A DNA stretch of 64,000 nt, taken from contig NZ_SSSR01000001.1 in assembly GCF_009469695.1 (NCBI RefSeq), positions 310,001-374,000 of the forward strand, read 5' to 3'. Origin of the DNA: Propionivibrio limicola (GTDB taxonomy: Bacteria > Pseudomonadota > Gammaproteobacteria > Burkholderiales > Rhodocyclaceae). Within the stretch, counting starts at the first letter, position 1, and every line of letters starts with the position of its first letter. The notes beneath the pieces were generated by a model. It made no database searches. It had not been told where the DNA came from and saw only the letters and a program-made list of their open reading frames with translations. The position numbers were made by a program, and so were the translations under genes. This document shows positions 32,415 to 41,237 of this stretch, piece by piece.

Positions 32415-34091
32415 TCAAGAGGACGTTTTGCCGCTTTTTGCGGCAGGCATGGGCACCCGGACCGTGACCGTCGTGATCGCCCGATCCCGTTTGATATCGA
32501 CGGAACCGCCCAGATCCGCCGCCCGCTCGGTGAGCGAACGTGGCGTGAAGTCTAAATCAAGCGGCACATTGGCGTCGTTTTCGTTACGGATGCTGATCAC
32601 CAGCTGGCCCTTGCACACCCGCAAGGCAATCCATGCCCGCCGTGCGCCTGTATGCCGCCGGATGTTGCTGAGCCCTTCCGACACAATGTGGAACAACTCG
32701 CCGGCCATGCGCCGACTGACCGGCATGTCGCCTTCGATATCCACCTTGACGTCGATGCCGAACAGTTGCCCGAAACGGGCCGCCTGACGCTGCACGGCGC
32801 TCGACAGCAACGCCCCGCCCTTGCCCAGTTCGCCGCGCAATCCGCTGACCACATCGCGCATGGTCATCAGCTCTTCGGTCACCATTTCGACCAGACGCTC
32901 AAGATCCTCTGCCACGGGATTGTTCGGCCCCGCGCGCCGCTGGACGGCTTCGACCGCGTACTTCAGGCCGATGTACGGCTGAATCGCGCTGTCATGCAGG
33001 TCGCGTCCGATCCTGGCCCGCTCGGCATCCGCCGCCTCGGCGGCGAGTTGTTCCCGCAGGTAGGCGTTTTCGAGCGATGGCCCAAGGTGCTCGACGATGA
33101 GTTGCAGCCTGTCGAGCAACTGAACGCTGACGCGGACCCCCTCGCCCGCCAGGATCAGGCGCATCCGGCCGACGCCCATCACTCCGAGTGGAACGGTCAC
33201 CAGACGCCCGCGACCGATCAGGTCATTCAGCGCAACCAGCGTTTCGCGATCGGATGCACCCGGATCGGCCGGTTCGCCCGAAGGATCAAGCTCGAATTGG
33301 CGGTTGCAGTTCCACCAGTGACGCTCGCCTGACCAGCCGGCGGCGGCGTCCGCCGGCAAGGCCAGTGCGTGGTCGGCCAACAGGACGGCAACCTCGTGCG
33401 GCAACTCGGAGGCGCCCTCGTTTTCTTCCCAGCAAAAGATTCGGCACTTTCCTCCGAAAGGCCGCAGGACGAATATCGCCACCGACGCATCGAGATGCAC
33501 GGCAATCTGCTCGAGCACATCGTGGACGATGCTGTCAAAGCCTCGCCGCGGGTTGAGCCGCTCCACCATCGATGCGGCAAGTGCCTGGTTCTTCTGCGTC
33601 AGCACCTCCATCCGCGCCAGCCCGACGAACATGGGACCGACGACAAACAAGGAAAGCGGCAAGGCGATGATCTGCATCCACGGCAGATGCGGTTCGCGCA
33701 GGGCGAAGATCGCCAGCGATGCAAAACCGCTGAAGGTCGCGATGATGATGCTCTCCCGATATCCCGTTCGCCACGCGGCGAAAAACACCGGGAAGAAGAG
33801 GAACAGGAAATAGTGCGTCCGCCCCTCGCCGGACAGCCACAACATCAGAAGGAACCAGAGCGCATCGATCCAGTAGAAAAGGCGGCGCTGGACATTCGCT
33901 GTCCCGTTCGCCGCCAGCCAGAGCAAAACGCTGGCATAAACACTGAAGCAGCCAACGGCAATCGACAGTCCGGGCGGTAGCGCGGGCCGCGCATCAAGCA
34001 TCAGCAGGCCGGCGATGATGGCCAGCATCACGCGCAGACTTTCAATCAACCGGCGATAAGCTGACCTGGAAGCGGATCGGCGAGGAAGCAT
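32415..34091 (-). CDS. Membrane histidine kinase, NarX-like (HisKA_3)
   Basis: The start at 34091 (MLPRRSASRSAYRRL) follows AGGGAGAA; the frame runs upstream without support. The 558-residue protein has an N-terminal block of about five or six membrane helices (residues 20-170), a GAF-like middle region, the HisKA_3 box ERARIGRDLHDSAIQPYIGL with the phospho-accepting His at about 366, and an HATPase_c domain with the N box FHIVSEGLSNIRRH near 467-481. The G box is degenerate. It is the cognate partner of the response regulator just downstream. The membrane block resembles 5TM/MASE-type sensor modules; the signal is unknown. Confidence 0.88.
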   Translation of the reverse strand: MLPRRSASRSAYRRLIESLRVMLAIIAGLLMLDARPALPPGLSIAVGCFSVYASVLLWLAANGTANVQRRLFYWIDALWFLLMLWLSGEGRTHYFLFLFFPVFFAAWRTGYRESIIIATFSGFASLAIFALREPHLPWMQIIALPLSLFVVGPMFVGLARMEVLTQKNQALAASMVERLNPRRGFDSIVHDVLEQIAVHLDASVAIFVLRPFGGKCRIFCWEENEGASELPHEVAVLLADHALALPADAAAGWSGERHWWNCNRQFELDPSGEPADPGASDRETLVALNDLIGRGRLVTVPLGVMGVGRMRLILAGEGVRVSVQLLDRLQLIVEHLGPSLENAYLREQLAAEAADAERARIGRDLHDSAIQPYIGLKYAVEAVQRRAGPNNPVAEDLERLVEMVTEELMTMRDVVSGLRGELGKGGALLSSAVQRQAARFGQLFGIDVKVDIEGDMPVSRRMAGELFHIVSEGLSNIRRHTGARRAWIALRVCKGQLVISIRNENDANVPLDLDFTPRSLTERAADLGGSVDIKRDRAITTVTVRVPMPAAKSGKTSS

Positions 34092-34202
34092 TTTTGTTTT
34101 GTTCTCCCTGGTTGAGAAGCGCTGCGTTTTTCGGCTCCACACTGATTTCAGTCTATGCGCCACGGCAGTGCCAGCCAAGTCCGAATTAGCACGTAATCGC
34201 TG

Positions 34203-35492
34203 CTATTTGAGCTTCATCTTGTGGGTAAGTGAATTTCTTGTCACCGCATTCGCTTTTGCCGCCTTGACAAGCTGTTTTAGCGCTTGTGGATCCACGTCCA
34301 GATCGCCTGCCGGATAGAGGTTGGGCAAAAGAGACCCGAGGGCATGCATCGGGAAGCCAACTCTTACCCGGCCTCTAGGAGTGTCCGAGACAAGAAATCC
34401 TTCGAGGACGAGCGCGTTAAGTACGTCTCTCGCAGTTCTCTCGGGCAGGCCGGTCAGACGGCTTGCCTCCATGCGGTCGAACTCTCCAGTGCTGAAGGCA
34501 TGGAGAAACAGGTGTACAGATTCAGGCTTGAGGTCGAACCGCACTTTCCGGAAAAAATGCTCGGCTCTGAACCTGAAGTTGTCGAGTGCGAACATCCGGG
34601 CCATGAACTTAGCCTGATCGATAGCCGTTTGCATGGCGTATTCGCAAAACTCTGCCAACCTCTTTTCGGACAGGTTTCCACGTCCATCAAGATCGCCCAT
34701 TCGAGGCTGGTCGGCCCCGGCGAGTTTCGCCTTGTATTCTTCTGCCGTTTTTGCGAATCCCCGGGAGATTGACCAGAGGCCCGCGCCATTAACGCCACAC
34801 TCTCGAAGCATGGCGTCGATGGTGATTCGCGCGACACGACCGTTTCCATCAAGGAATGGGTGAATCCAAACAATACGATGATGGGCGAAGAAAGCAGCAA
34901 GAATTCCGTCCAGCTTGCTTATTCCCCCCTTTTTTGACCATTCAAGGCGGAGGCCGTAGACCTTTGCGAAGCGTTCCAGAAAGCCATTCAGAGAGTCTGC
35001 TCTGGGAGCTACATGCCTGCCGACATGGACGTCACGCTCTCGAAACTTTCCGGGTTCCATGTAGCTCCCGTCCTTGAGCGTCAGCATTTCCTTCGGCAAG
35101 TGCTCGCAGAAACGCCGATGAACTTCAAGAATAAACGGGAGTAGAGATTTTTGGTCGAGACACTGCGGCTTTGCCCATCGATCAGCTTCAATGTGAGCAA
35201 ATGCAAGACTCTGCAAGTCCTTTTGCTCCATCTGCTCCTTTATCTCAAACAGAGCCTTCTCGATATCCATTGGCAGGGTGTGATGGCCCTCGATCAAGTT
35301 CGAGTAGTAACAGTTCATCCCCGAGACAAGCTCAGAGAGGCTTCTCGCTGTCGCGGGCACAACAGCCGCGTCCAAGCAGGCAGACGCCTCTGATAGTTCG
35401 TGCGCAAGCCCGATCAGTGAGTTGTAGGCAGGCCGGGAGCTATCAATGACTAGCGGTTCCATCTGAGCCGCATCGGCGTATAACTCAATCAT
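34203..35492 (-). CDS. Fic family protein with N-terminal inhibitory motif
   Basis: Fic enzymes transfer AMP or related groups from nucleotides to target hydroxyls. The 429-residue protein has the complete active-site motif HPFLDGNGR at 211-219, preceded by the flap region (SYMEPGKFRERDVHVGRH). At residues 64-69 SNLIEG fits the inhibitory helix motif [ST]xxxE[GN], so it is a class II, self-inhibited Fic. The C-terminal part (MEASRLTGLPERTARDVLNALVLEGFLVSD) looks like a winged helix, suggesting DNA binding and self-regulation. The start at 35492 is the only good one. It is flanked by unrelated genes and has an unusually AT-rich promoter, a hint of transfer. Confidence 0.92.
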   Translation of the reverse strand: MIELYADAAQMEPLVIDSSRPAYNSLIGLAHELSEASACLDAAVVPATARSLSELVSGMNCYYSNLIEGHHTLPMDIEKALFEIKEQMEQKDLQSLAFAHIEADRWAKPQCLDQKSLLPFILEVHRRFCEHLPKEMLTLKDGSYMEPGKFRERDVHVGRHVAPRADSLNGFLERFAKVYGLRLEWSKKGGISKLDGILAAFFAHHRIVWIHPFLDGNGRVARITIDAMLRECGVNGAGLWSISRGFAKTAEEYKAKLAGADQPRMGDLDGRGNLSEKRLAEFCEYAMQTAIDQAKFMARMFALDNFRFRAEHFFRKVRFDLKPESVHLFLHAFSTGEFDRMEASRLTGLPERTARDVLNALVLEGFLVSDTPRGRVRVGFPMHALGSLLPNLYPAGDLDVDPQALKQLVKAAKANAVTRNSLTHKMKLK

Positions 35493-35510
35493 TATTTTCC
35501 CTATATTTGC

Positions 35511-35555
35511 CGATAACTATGCCGATTATAGTCATAAATTATCAGATAGTTATCG
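35511..35555 (-). promoter_or_regulatory. Promoter and palindromic operator-like site upstream of fic
   Basis: A perfect 10-bp inverted repeat, CGATAACTAT at 35511-35520 and ATAGTTATCG at 35546-35555, flanks a TATAAT (minus strand, 35525-35530). The right arm covers the expected -35 position 17 bases away. Further TGCCGATA-like repeats continue to about 35592 (GCCGATA, GCCGATT, GCCGATA, GCCGAAG). The layout is that of a repressor operator; the Fic winged helix is a candidate binder. Confidence 0.5.
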
Positions 35556-35660
35556 TCGCATAATGGGCTATCTTTGCCGATATCTTCGCCGAAGTTAAAG
35601 CCGGATCGAACGGGGAAACCCGCCCCCGTGCTGAGTCATGCAACGAGGCCCTTCGATATA

Positions 35661-35693
35661 AAAAAGAGGGGAAGGCGCTGCCCTCCCCTCTTC
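35661..35693 (-). terminator. Rho-independent terminator of the OmpA-family gene
   Basis: Read on the minus strand, AAGAGGGGAGGGCAGCGCCTTCCCCTCTT forms a long GC hairpin followed by TTTTTTAT. It lies about 35 bases after the OmpA-family stop. Confidence 0.85.
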
Positions 35694-35728
35694 ACCTTCC
35701 TGATTCAGCGCTTGAGCGCCTTAGCATC

Positions 35729-36385
35729 TTAGCGCGGCGGTTCCGCCACAAAGATTTCAACGCGCCGGTTCATGGCCCGGCCGGCGACGGTGTTGTTATC
35801 GGCAATCGGCTCGCGCGAACCCCGGCCGTCGATGCTGATGCGGCTCATCGCCACACCGCGCGCAACGAGGTAATTGCGGGTCGCGCTGGCGCGGTTGACC
35901 GACAACGGTACATTCACCGAGTCGGAACCCGTGCTGTCCGTATGGCCGACAATCCTGACCGTCGTCACCGGATTCTGGTTCAGCGTCGTCGCAAAGCGGT
36001 CGAGAATCGGGCGCAGGTTCGGCTTGACGTCGTAACGGCCGGAGTCAAACGAAATGTCGCTCGGAATTTCCAGCTTGAGCTGGTTGTCGGCCGTCTGCGT
36101 GACGTTCACACCGGTCCCCTGGGTGGCCTGCTCCATCGCCGCTTTCTGTTCCTGCATGTGCTGCGACCAGAGATAACCGCCGCCCGCCCCGAGCGCGGCA
36201 CCGATCGCCGCCCCCGTCGCGGCACTCTTGCCGCCACCGGAAATCCCGCCAATCACCGCCCCGGCCACGGCACCGATGCCGGCGCCCGTGGCGGTAGTGC
36301 GCTGCGTTTCGGTCATGTTGGCGCAGCCGGCCAGCCCGCCGGCACCGATCGTGATAGCCGCAATAGCCAGAATGATTTTTTTCAT
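35729..36385 (-). CDS. OmpA-family lipoprotein with glycine zipper (YiaD-like)
   Basis: This is an outer-membrane lipoprotein that binds peptidoglycan. The start at 36385 follows CAGGAGG and gives the lipoprotein signal MKKIILAIAAITIGAGGLAGC; the frame goes 32 codons further with no support. After the Cys comes a glycine zipper (GAGIGAVAGAVIGGISGGGKSAATGAAIGAALGAGGG), then a C-terminal OmpA domain with VRIVGHTDSTGSDSVNVPLSVNRASATRNYLVARGV and GRGSREPIADN...RAMNRRVEIFV, carrying the Asp and Arg that contact diaminopimelate. It is monocistronic with its own promoter and terminator. Confidence 0.92.
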   Translation of the reverse strand: MKKIILAIAAITIGAGGLAGCANMTETQRTTATGAGIGAVAGAVIGGISGGGKSAATGAAIGAALGAGGGYLWSQHMQEQKAAMEQATQGTGVNVTQTADNQLKLEIPSDISFDSGRYDVKPNLRPILDRFATTLNQNPVTTVRIVGHTDSTGSDSVNVPLSVNRASATRNYLVARGVAMSRISIDGRGSREPIADNNTVAGRAMNRRVEIFVAEPPR

Positions 36386-36419
36386 CGGGAAACCTCCTGT
36401 GTCGTTCATAACGAATTTC

Positions 36420-36450
36420 ATTATAGGCAAGGATTTGACTTCACCATCAA
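36420..36450 (-). promoter_or_regulatory. Likely promoter of the OmpA-family lipoprotein gene
   Basis: On the minus strand TATAAT (36420-36425) lies about 35 bases before the start codon. TTGATG at 36445-36450 is a possible -35, 19 bases away. Upstream, 36480-36535 contains repeated CTTGG/TTGGTG-type bases, another low-complexity intergenic stretch. Confidence 0.4.
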
Positions 36451-36553
36451 GGCTCAAAAGAACCCAAATACACCGAGTCATCGCCTTGTTTAACTTGGTG
36501 AAACTTGGAGTTCCTGGTGGCTTGGTGGTTCGTTTTTTTTTCGCGACAACAGT

Positions 36554-38263
36554 CTATCGATCACGTCGCCGCATCGCGTGCAGGCGGCGGAACAGCCAGC
36601 TGCGCGGCGGTTCGATGCCGGTGCGGACGTAAATCAGCGGGCTCGGTTCGAGTTGGAAGCGCCGTTGCAACTCCTCGACGCCACGATCGCCCGCGAAAAG
36701 GATGCGATCGCCCGCCGTCAGAGGCATGTCGTCCGGCGGCAACGGAATCTCGGTTCTTTTGCGCAGGAGCAGCAACGGGACGGCATTGAGCCGTTCGGGC
36801 GGGCTTTCCGGGTTGATCAGCAAATCACCGATGCAGAACGGTGGTGCGACTTTCATCTCCAGCGCCTCGCGGATACCGGCGTAGGGGAGATAGCAATCGA
36901 ATCCCCACATGAACGGCACGCGATCGCCGACGTGCGTTTCAAGCAGCGCCGCGGCCCGCTTCACGAGTTCGGCCGAATTTTCCGCGCTATCGAGGTGGCG
37001 CAGGAAGCGGATCAGCAGCGGCGAAGTCAGCAACTGGCGCGCCTTGTGGGCGACAACTTCGGCCTTGACGAAGCGCAACGGCGCCATCGAGGCATCGATC
37101 AGGGCCGCGTTAGCCATATTGACCTGGCGGATGACGACGTACAGATCCGATTTGAGGGAACGGGCGCGGGTGACGGTGGCGAGGTTGACCGGATCGTCGT
37201 CGGTACAAGCCACCAACCCGACGGCGCGCTCGATACCCGCCGAAACGAGATCCTCAAACACGCCGTCAGCGCGGCAGCCGGAGCCGCTGGAAGCTCGCAG
37301 GAGCGGATCGTTATCGACCAGCGAACAGGTATTGCCGGTTTCCGTGAGGGCCGTCTCCACATAGTCGGCAAAACTGCCTTCGCCGCAAATGACCCAATGG
37401 CCTTTCGGCAGGTTGAGCGAACCGGGGCGCGCGCCGCCGGGAATGCCGGTCAGCCATTCGATAACGCGCAGCTTCTCGGGCGAGCCCATGTCGAGCCGCA
37501 TGTTGTGGGCGAATGATTCGTACGGATTAACGAGTTCGATCTTCTTGAACGATTCGAGGTTGGCGCGGGCGATCGGCGTATGCACGCGGGCGATGATGCG
37601 CAGCGACGGATTGAGCACCGTGCCGCCGATCGCTACGGCCTGGTTGGCGTCGTCGCTGGCCGCCATCGAGACCATGGCCAGGCATTTACGGTGCGTCACG
37701 CCAGCATCGACGAGCACATCCGGCAGGCGCGCATCGGCGGCGAGAAAAATCGGCGGATGCTCGAATTCGTCGATTTCGATGCGCGCCGCCCGATCCGCCC
37801 GCGCTTCGACGATGACCATGCGCACGCCCATGCGATCGAGCATGCGCGCCAGCATCATGCCGCTCTGGCCGTAACCGACGATAACGATGAACGACTCCTG
37901 CATTGCCGCGACGCGCGCCGCGAAACGCCGCCGGGTGATGGCATCGCGAAACGTCTGGTCCTGTGACAGGTGAAAGATGCTGCCGAGCGCATAGGCCCAC
38001 GAAACGACAGTGGCGTAGATGCAGAACACGGTCCACGCCCGTTGCGCGTCGGTGAAGGCATGCGGAATCTCGCCGAAGCCGATCGTCGTCGCCGTATAGC
38101 TGACGATATAAAGCGCGTGGAAAAAGCCGAGCCGGACGCTGTTGCCCTCGGCATCGACGCCCGGAATGAGGACGAGCCCCCAGACCGAAACCGCGTAGGC
38201 CAAAACGAGGACGATCAGCGGCCGGCGCAAGCGGCGCAGGATGACGAAGAGCAGGTCGTTCAC
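36554..38263 (-). CDS. Two-RCK potassium-channel-like protein (TrkA-N)
   Basis: The 569-residue protein has an N-terminal ion-channel module with two membrane helices (residues 10-35 and 75-100) around a pore with filter-like TTIGFGEIP. Next come two RCK/TrkA-N domains: the first starts FIVIVGYGQSGMMLARMLDRMGVRMVIVE near 127, the second HWVICGEGSFADYVETALTE near 310. TrkA-C-like parts follow. The filter reads GFGE instead of GYGD, so K+ selectivity is likely but not certain. It probably gates ion flux in response to a bound nucleotide or ion. It lies 27 bases after a small membrane protein gene, likely co-transcribed. Confidence 0.88.
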   Translation of the reverse strand: MNDLLFVILRRLRRPLIVLVLAYAVSVWGLVLIPGVDAEGNSVRLGFFHALYIVSYTATTIGFGEIPHAFTDAQRAWTVFCIYATVVSWAYALGSIFHLSQDQTFRDAITRRRFAARVAAMQESFIVIVGYGQSGMMLARMLDRMGVRMVIVEARADRAARIEIDEFEHPPIFLAADARLPDVLVDAGVTHRKCLAMVSMAASDDANQAVAIGGTVLNPSLRIIARVHTPIARANLESFKKIELVNPYESFAHNMRLDMGSPEKLRVIEWLTGIPGGARPGSLNLPKGHWVICGEGSFADYVETALTETGNTCSLVDNDPLLRASSGSGCRADGVFEDLVSAGIERAVGLVACTDDDPVNLATVTRARSLKSDLYVVIRQVNMANAALIDASMAPLRFVKAEVVAHKARQLLTSPLLIRFLRHLDSAENSAELVKRAAALLETHVGDRVPFMWGFDCYLPYAGIREALEMKVAPPFCIGDLLINPESPPERLNAVPLLLLRKRTEIPLPPDDMPLTAGDRILFAGDRGVEELQRRFQLEPSPLIYVRTGIEPPRSWLFRRLHAMRRRDR

Positions 38264-38290
38264 ACCGCCTCCTTCTCGCTCAAATCGCCA

Positions 38291-38674
38291 TTACCGCGTC
38301 TGGCGCAACGTTTCGCTGATCAGCAAGACGACCGAAATGAGATTGGCCAGCAAGGCACCACCGCTCAGCGAGACGACCGACGACATGGTCTGCACGTCCA
38401 TCGGTGCGTGGTTGATGCTGACGTGCCACATCCAGACGAACGAGGCGGCCAGCAACTGCAGCATGGCGACGAGGCTCGTCGCCAGATGGGTGGCACCGAG
38501 ATGGGTTCGGTCGCCGAACTTCATGATCAGGGCGATCAGATTGACGACCACGGCCGCGAACAGGTGGCCGGGCTCATGCAGGAGGCTGTTGCCAATATCC
38601 CCGATGAAGAAACCGAAGTTCAGCGTACAGGCGAGGATGACGAAGAAACCGAAGATGACTTTTTCAAGATTCAT
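38291..38674 (-). CDS. Small four-helix membrane protein beside the channel gene
   Basis: This 127-residue protein has four predicted membrane helices (KVIFGFFVILACTLNFGFFI; LFAAVVVNLIALIMKFG; LATSLVAMLQLLAASFVWMW; LLANLISVVLLISETL). It resembles the DUF6394 family as I remember it, which is poorly characterised. It is the first gene of a two-gene unit with the RCK channel and may be an accessory subunit. The family name carries moderate uncertainty. Confidence 0.75.
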   Translation of the reverse strand: MNLEKVIFGFFVILACTLNFGFFIGDIGNSLLHEPGHLFAAVVVNLIALIMKFGDRTHLGATHLATSLVAMLQLLAASFVWMWHVSINHAPMDVQTMSSVVSLSGGALLANLISVVLLISETLRQTR

Positions 38675-38759
38675 GGCGGGGACTCGCTCTGGTCATGGGT
38701 TACGGCCATCCTACTGGCTTGATATGGGACTGTAAATCGACCGGGAAGCTGCACCTCCG

Positions 38760-40562
38760 TCACACCCGCTCCAGAGGCGGCGCGACTTTGAACACTTCGG
38801 CGAGCGTCGTGACGCCGGCCGCCACTTTCATCGCACCAGAGATACGCAGCGGCTTCATCCCTTCCCGATACGCCTGTTCGCGGATTTTGGCGACTTCGAC
38901 GTTATCGCCGATCAGCTGCTTCATGTCGGGCGACATCATCAGGATCTCGTACAGCCCGAGCCGCCCGCGATAGCCCGTCATGCGGCAGTCGAGGCAGCCG
39001 ACCGGGTGATAGAACTGGCTCGGCCGGTTGGCTTTCCACGGCGCCACAAGGCGATCCCACAACGCCTCGTCTTCCGGCGTCGCCGGCCGCGCTTCCTTGC
39101 AGTTCGTGCACAGCACGCGCACCAGCCGCTGCGCCATGACGCCCAACACCGTCGAACTGATCAGGTAAGGCGGGACGCCAAGATCGAGCAGCCGGGTCAC
39201 TGCCGCCGGCGCGTCGTTGGTGTGCAGCGTCGACAAAACAAGGTGCCCGGTCAACGCGGCCTGGATGGCCACCTCGGCCGTTTCGATATCGCGGATTTCG
39301 CCGATCATGATGATGTCCGGGTCCTGCCGCATGAGGGCGCGCACACCTTCGGCAAAATTGAGGTCGATCGCCGGTTGTACCTGCATCTGATTGAACGCCG
39401 GCTCGACCATTTCGATCGGGTCTTCGATCGTGCACACATTGACGGCGGGCGTCGCGAGTATCTTCAACGTCGAATACAGCGTCGTCGTCTTGCCGGAACC
39501 GGTCGGCCCGGTGACGAGAATGATGCCGTTCGGGCTTTCCGCCATCGTTTTCCAGCGCTTGCGGTCGTCGTCCGAAAAACCGAGTTCGCTGCAATTGCGT
39601 ACCAGCACTTCCGGGTCGAAGATGCGCATGACCAGTTTCTCGCCAAACGCCGTCGGCAGCGTCGACAAACGCAGTTCGGCCTCCTGTCCGTCGGCCGTGC
39701 GCGTCTTGATGCGGCCGTCCTGCGGGCGGCGCTTCTCGACGAGGTCCATGCGGCCGAGAATCTTGATCCGGCTGACCATCGCCGCCATCACGCTCATCGG
39801 AATCTGATAGACCTGATGCAGCACGCCGTCGATGCGGAAGCGGACGATGCCGACCTCGCGGCGCGGTTCGATGTGGATGTCGCTGGCGCGCTGCTCGAAG
39901 GCGTATTGCCAGAGCCAGTCGACGATGTTGACGATGTGCTGGTCGTTAGCGTCGAACTGGCGGTTGGAGCGGCCGAGTTCGACGAGCTGCTCGAACGACG
40001 ACAGCCCGGCGCTCTGGTTGCCCTGTTGAGTGGCTTTCTTGACCGAACGGGCGAGGTTGTAGAACTCGACGAGATAGCGGGCGACATCGAGCGGATTGGC
40101 GATGACCCGCCGGATGCGCCGCTTGCTGATGAATTCGATTTCCTTTTCCCAGTCGCGCAGGAACGGTTCGGTGGTGGCAACCACGATTTCCGCCGTCGTG
40201 GTCTGCACCGCGAGAATGCCGAAACGCGTGGCATAGGCGCTCGACATGACATCGGTAACGGCGCTGAAATCGATCTTCAGCGGATCGATGTGGTAATACT
40301 CCAGTCCGACCCGCGCCGCCAACCATTCGCCCAGTTCGTCGAGCGTCAGCGGACGATGCGGCGCCAGCAATGACTTCCACTTCTGGTCAGCGATGATTAC
40401 CAGCGGATGGGCTCCCAGCCGTTTCAGACGGCTTTCGGCAACGAGGGCGTCCGCTTCCGGCTGGGCGGCGATGCCGTCCTCGACCAGCATCCGCAGCAGT
40501 TCGAGCAAAGTCAGCCGATGTTCCGGCTCGGAATTGGGCCTGCCGGGCTTTTTCGAATGCAT
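38760..40562 (-). CDS. GspE/PilB-type secretion or pilus ATPase (orphan)
   Basis: The start at 40562 follows AGGGGGT and gives MHSKKPGRPNSEPEHRL. The 600-residue ATPase has the N-terminal MshEN-like domain, then the motor core: Walker A VTGPTGSGKTTTLYSTL, Asp box VCTIEDPIEMVEPAFNQMQVQ, Walker B DIIMIGEIRDIETAEVAIQAALTGHLVLSTLHTND and the tetracysteine zinc motif CTNCKEA...CLDCRMTGYRGR. It therefore belongs to the extension ATPases of type II secretion or type IVa pili. No gsp or pil gene lies beside it, so its partners must be encoded elsewhere. Confidence 0.9.
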   Translation of the reverse strand: MHSKKPGRPNSEPEHRLTLLELLRMLVEDGIAAQPEADALVAESRLKRLGAHPLVIIADQKWKSLLAPHRPLTLDELGEWLAARVGLEYYHIDPLKIDFSAVTDVMSSAYATRFGILAVQTTTAEIVVATTEPFLRDWEKEIEFISKRRIRRVIANPLDVARYLVEFYNLARSVKKATQQGNQSAGLSSFEQLVELGRSNRQFDANDQHIVNIVDWLWQYAFEQRASDIHIEPRREVGIVRFRIDGVLHQVYQIPMSVMAAMVSRIKILGRMDLVEKRRPQDGRIKTRTADGQEAELRLSTLPTAFGEKLVMRIFDPEVLVRNCSELGFSDDDRKRWKTMAESPNGIILVTGPTGSGKTTTLYSTLKILATPAVNVCTIEDPIEMVEPAFNQMQVQPAIDLNFAEGVRALMRQDPDIIMIGEIRDIETAEVAIQAALTGHLVLSTLHTNDAPAAVTRLLDLGVPPYLISSTVLGVMAQRLVRVLCTNCKEARPATPEDEALWDRLVAPWKANRPSQFYHPVGCLDCRMTGYRGRLGLYEILMMSPDMKQLIGDNVEVAKIREQAYREGMKPLRISGAMKVAAGVTTLAEVFKVAPPLERV

Positions 40563-40866
40563 ACGACCCCCTGAATACGTAATCCGGGAACTATAGCCGA
40601 GCGCGCCGAGACAGCTCAATCGCCGCCGCGGAAAGAATCGGTAAATCGCGATTTTCGCGCGGGAACTGTCATCCGGAACTCGAGGTCTTCGTTATGAGTT
40701 GATCGGTTGAATTTTTGGGCCGCGTGCTACCTGCCTCCATCGCCGTAATGGCCATTGCTTCTATGACTTTCAGCTAATGGCAGAGCATGCCGGCTCTCTT
40801 TACAATTCAACGCCCGCCATTGATCTACGCGGCTTGACGCCGTTTTTCACCGCACAAGGAAAATTG
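40563..40866. other. 304-base intergenic region between divergent genes
   Basis: This gap separates the GspE-like ATPase (leftward) from the small secreted protein (rightward), so it should hold both promoters. A TACAAT at 40801-40806 is the best -10 for the rightward gene, but no good -35 goes with it. I see no RNA gene, repeat or terminator. Confidence 0.4.
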
Positions 40867-41220
40867 ATGAAACACCTGTTGATCGTCGCCGCCTTCGCCA
40901 CCGTCCTCGCTTCACTCCCAGCCCAGGCGCAGCTCGGTCCGGCCGGCGTTCCCGGCGCGCCCGGACTCGTTCCGCCATCTGCCACCAAACCAGCGGCAAA
41001 AACCGAACCGAAGGCTAAAGTCGCAACCCCGTCCCGCTCAACCAAAGCAGCGGCCAAGCAGAAGGCCAGCGTTGAGAAAAAGTCGCCACTGCCCGATTGC
41101 AGCAAAACGGCCGAACCGGAGCGGTGCGAACGCCATCAGAAAGCCCGCCAGCTCTGTTCGGACAAGGAAGGCGACGCCCACTTGCAGTGCCTGCGCGACA
41201 CGCTCGTGCCGAATAAATAG
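40867..41220 (+). CDS. Small secreted four-cysteine protein, unknown
   Basis: The start at 40867 follows AAGGAAAA and gives a clear Sec signal (MKHLLIVAAFATVLASLPAQAQ); the frame extends 30 codons upstream without support. The mature protein, about 95 residues, has a Gly/Pro segment (LGPAGVPGAPGLVPP), a Lys/Ala-rich linker and a C-terminal module with four Cys (PDCSKTAEPERCERHQKARQLC, then GDAHLQCLRDT). The Cys spacing suggests two disulfides in the periplasm. I do not recognise a named family. Confidence 0.8.
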   Translation: MKHLLIVAAFATVLASLPAQAQLGPAGVPGAPGLVPPSATKPAAKTEPKAKVATPSRSTKAAAKQKASVEKKSPLPDCSKTAEPERCERHQKARQLCSDKEGDAHLQCLRDTLVPNK

Positions 41221-41237
41221 GCAGGAATCAGGTTTTT

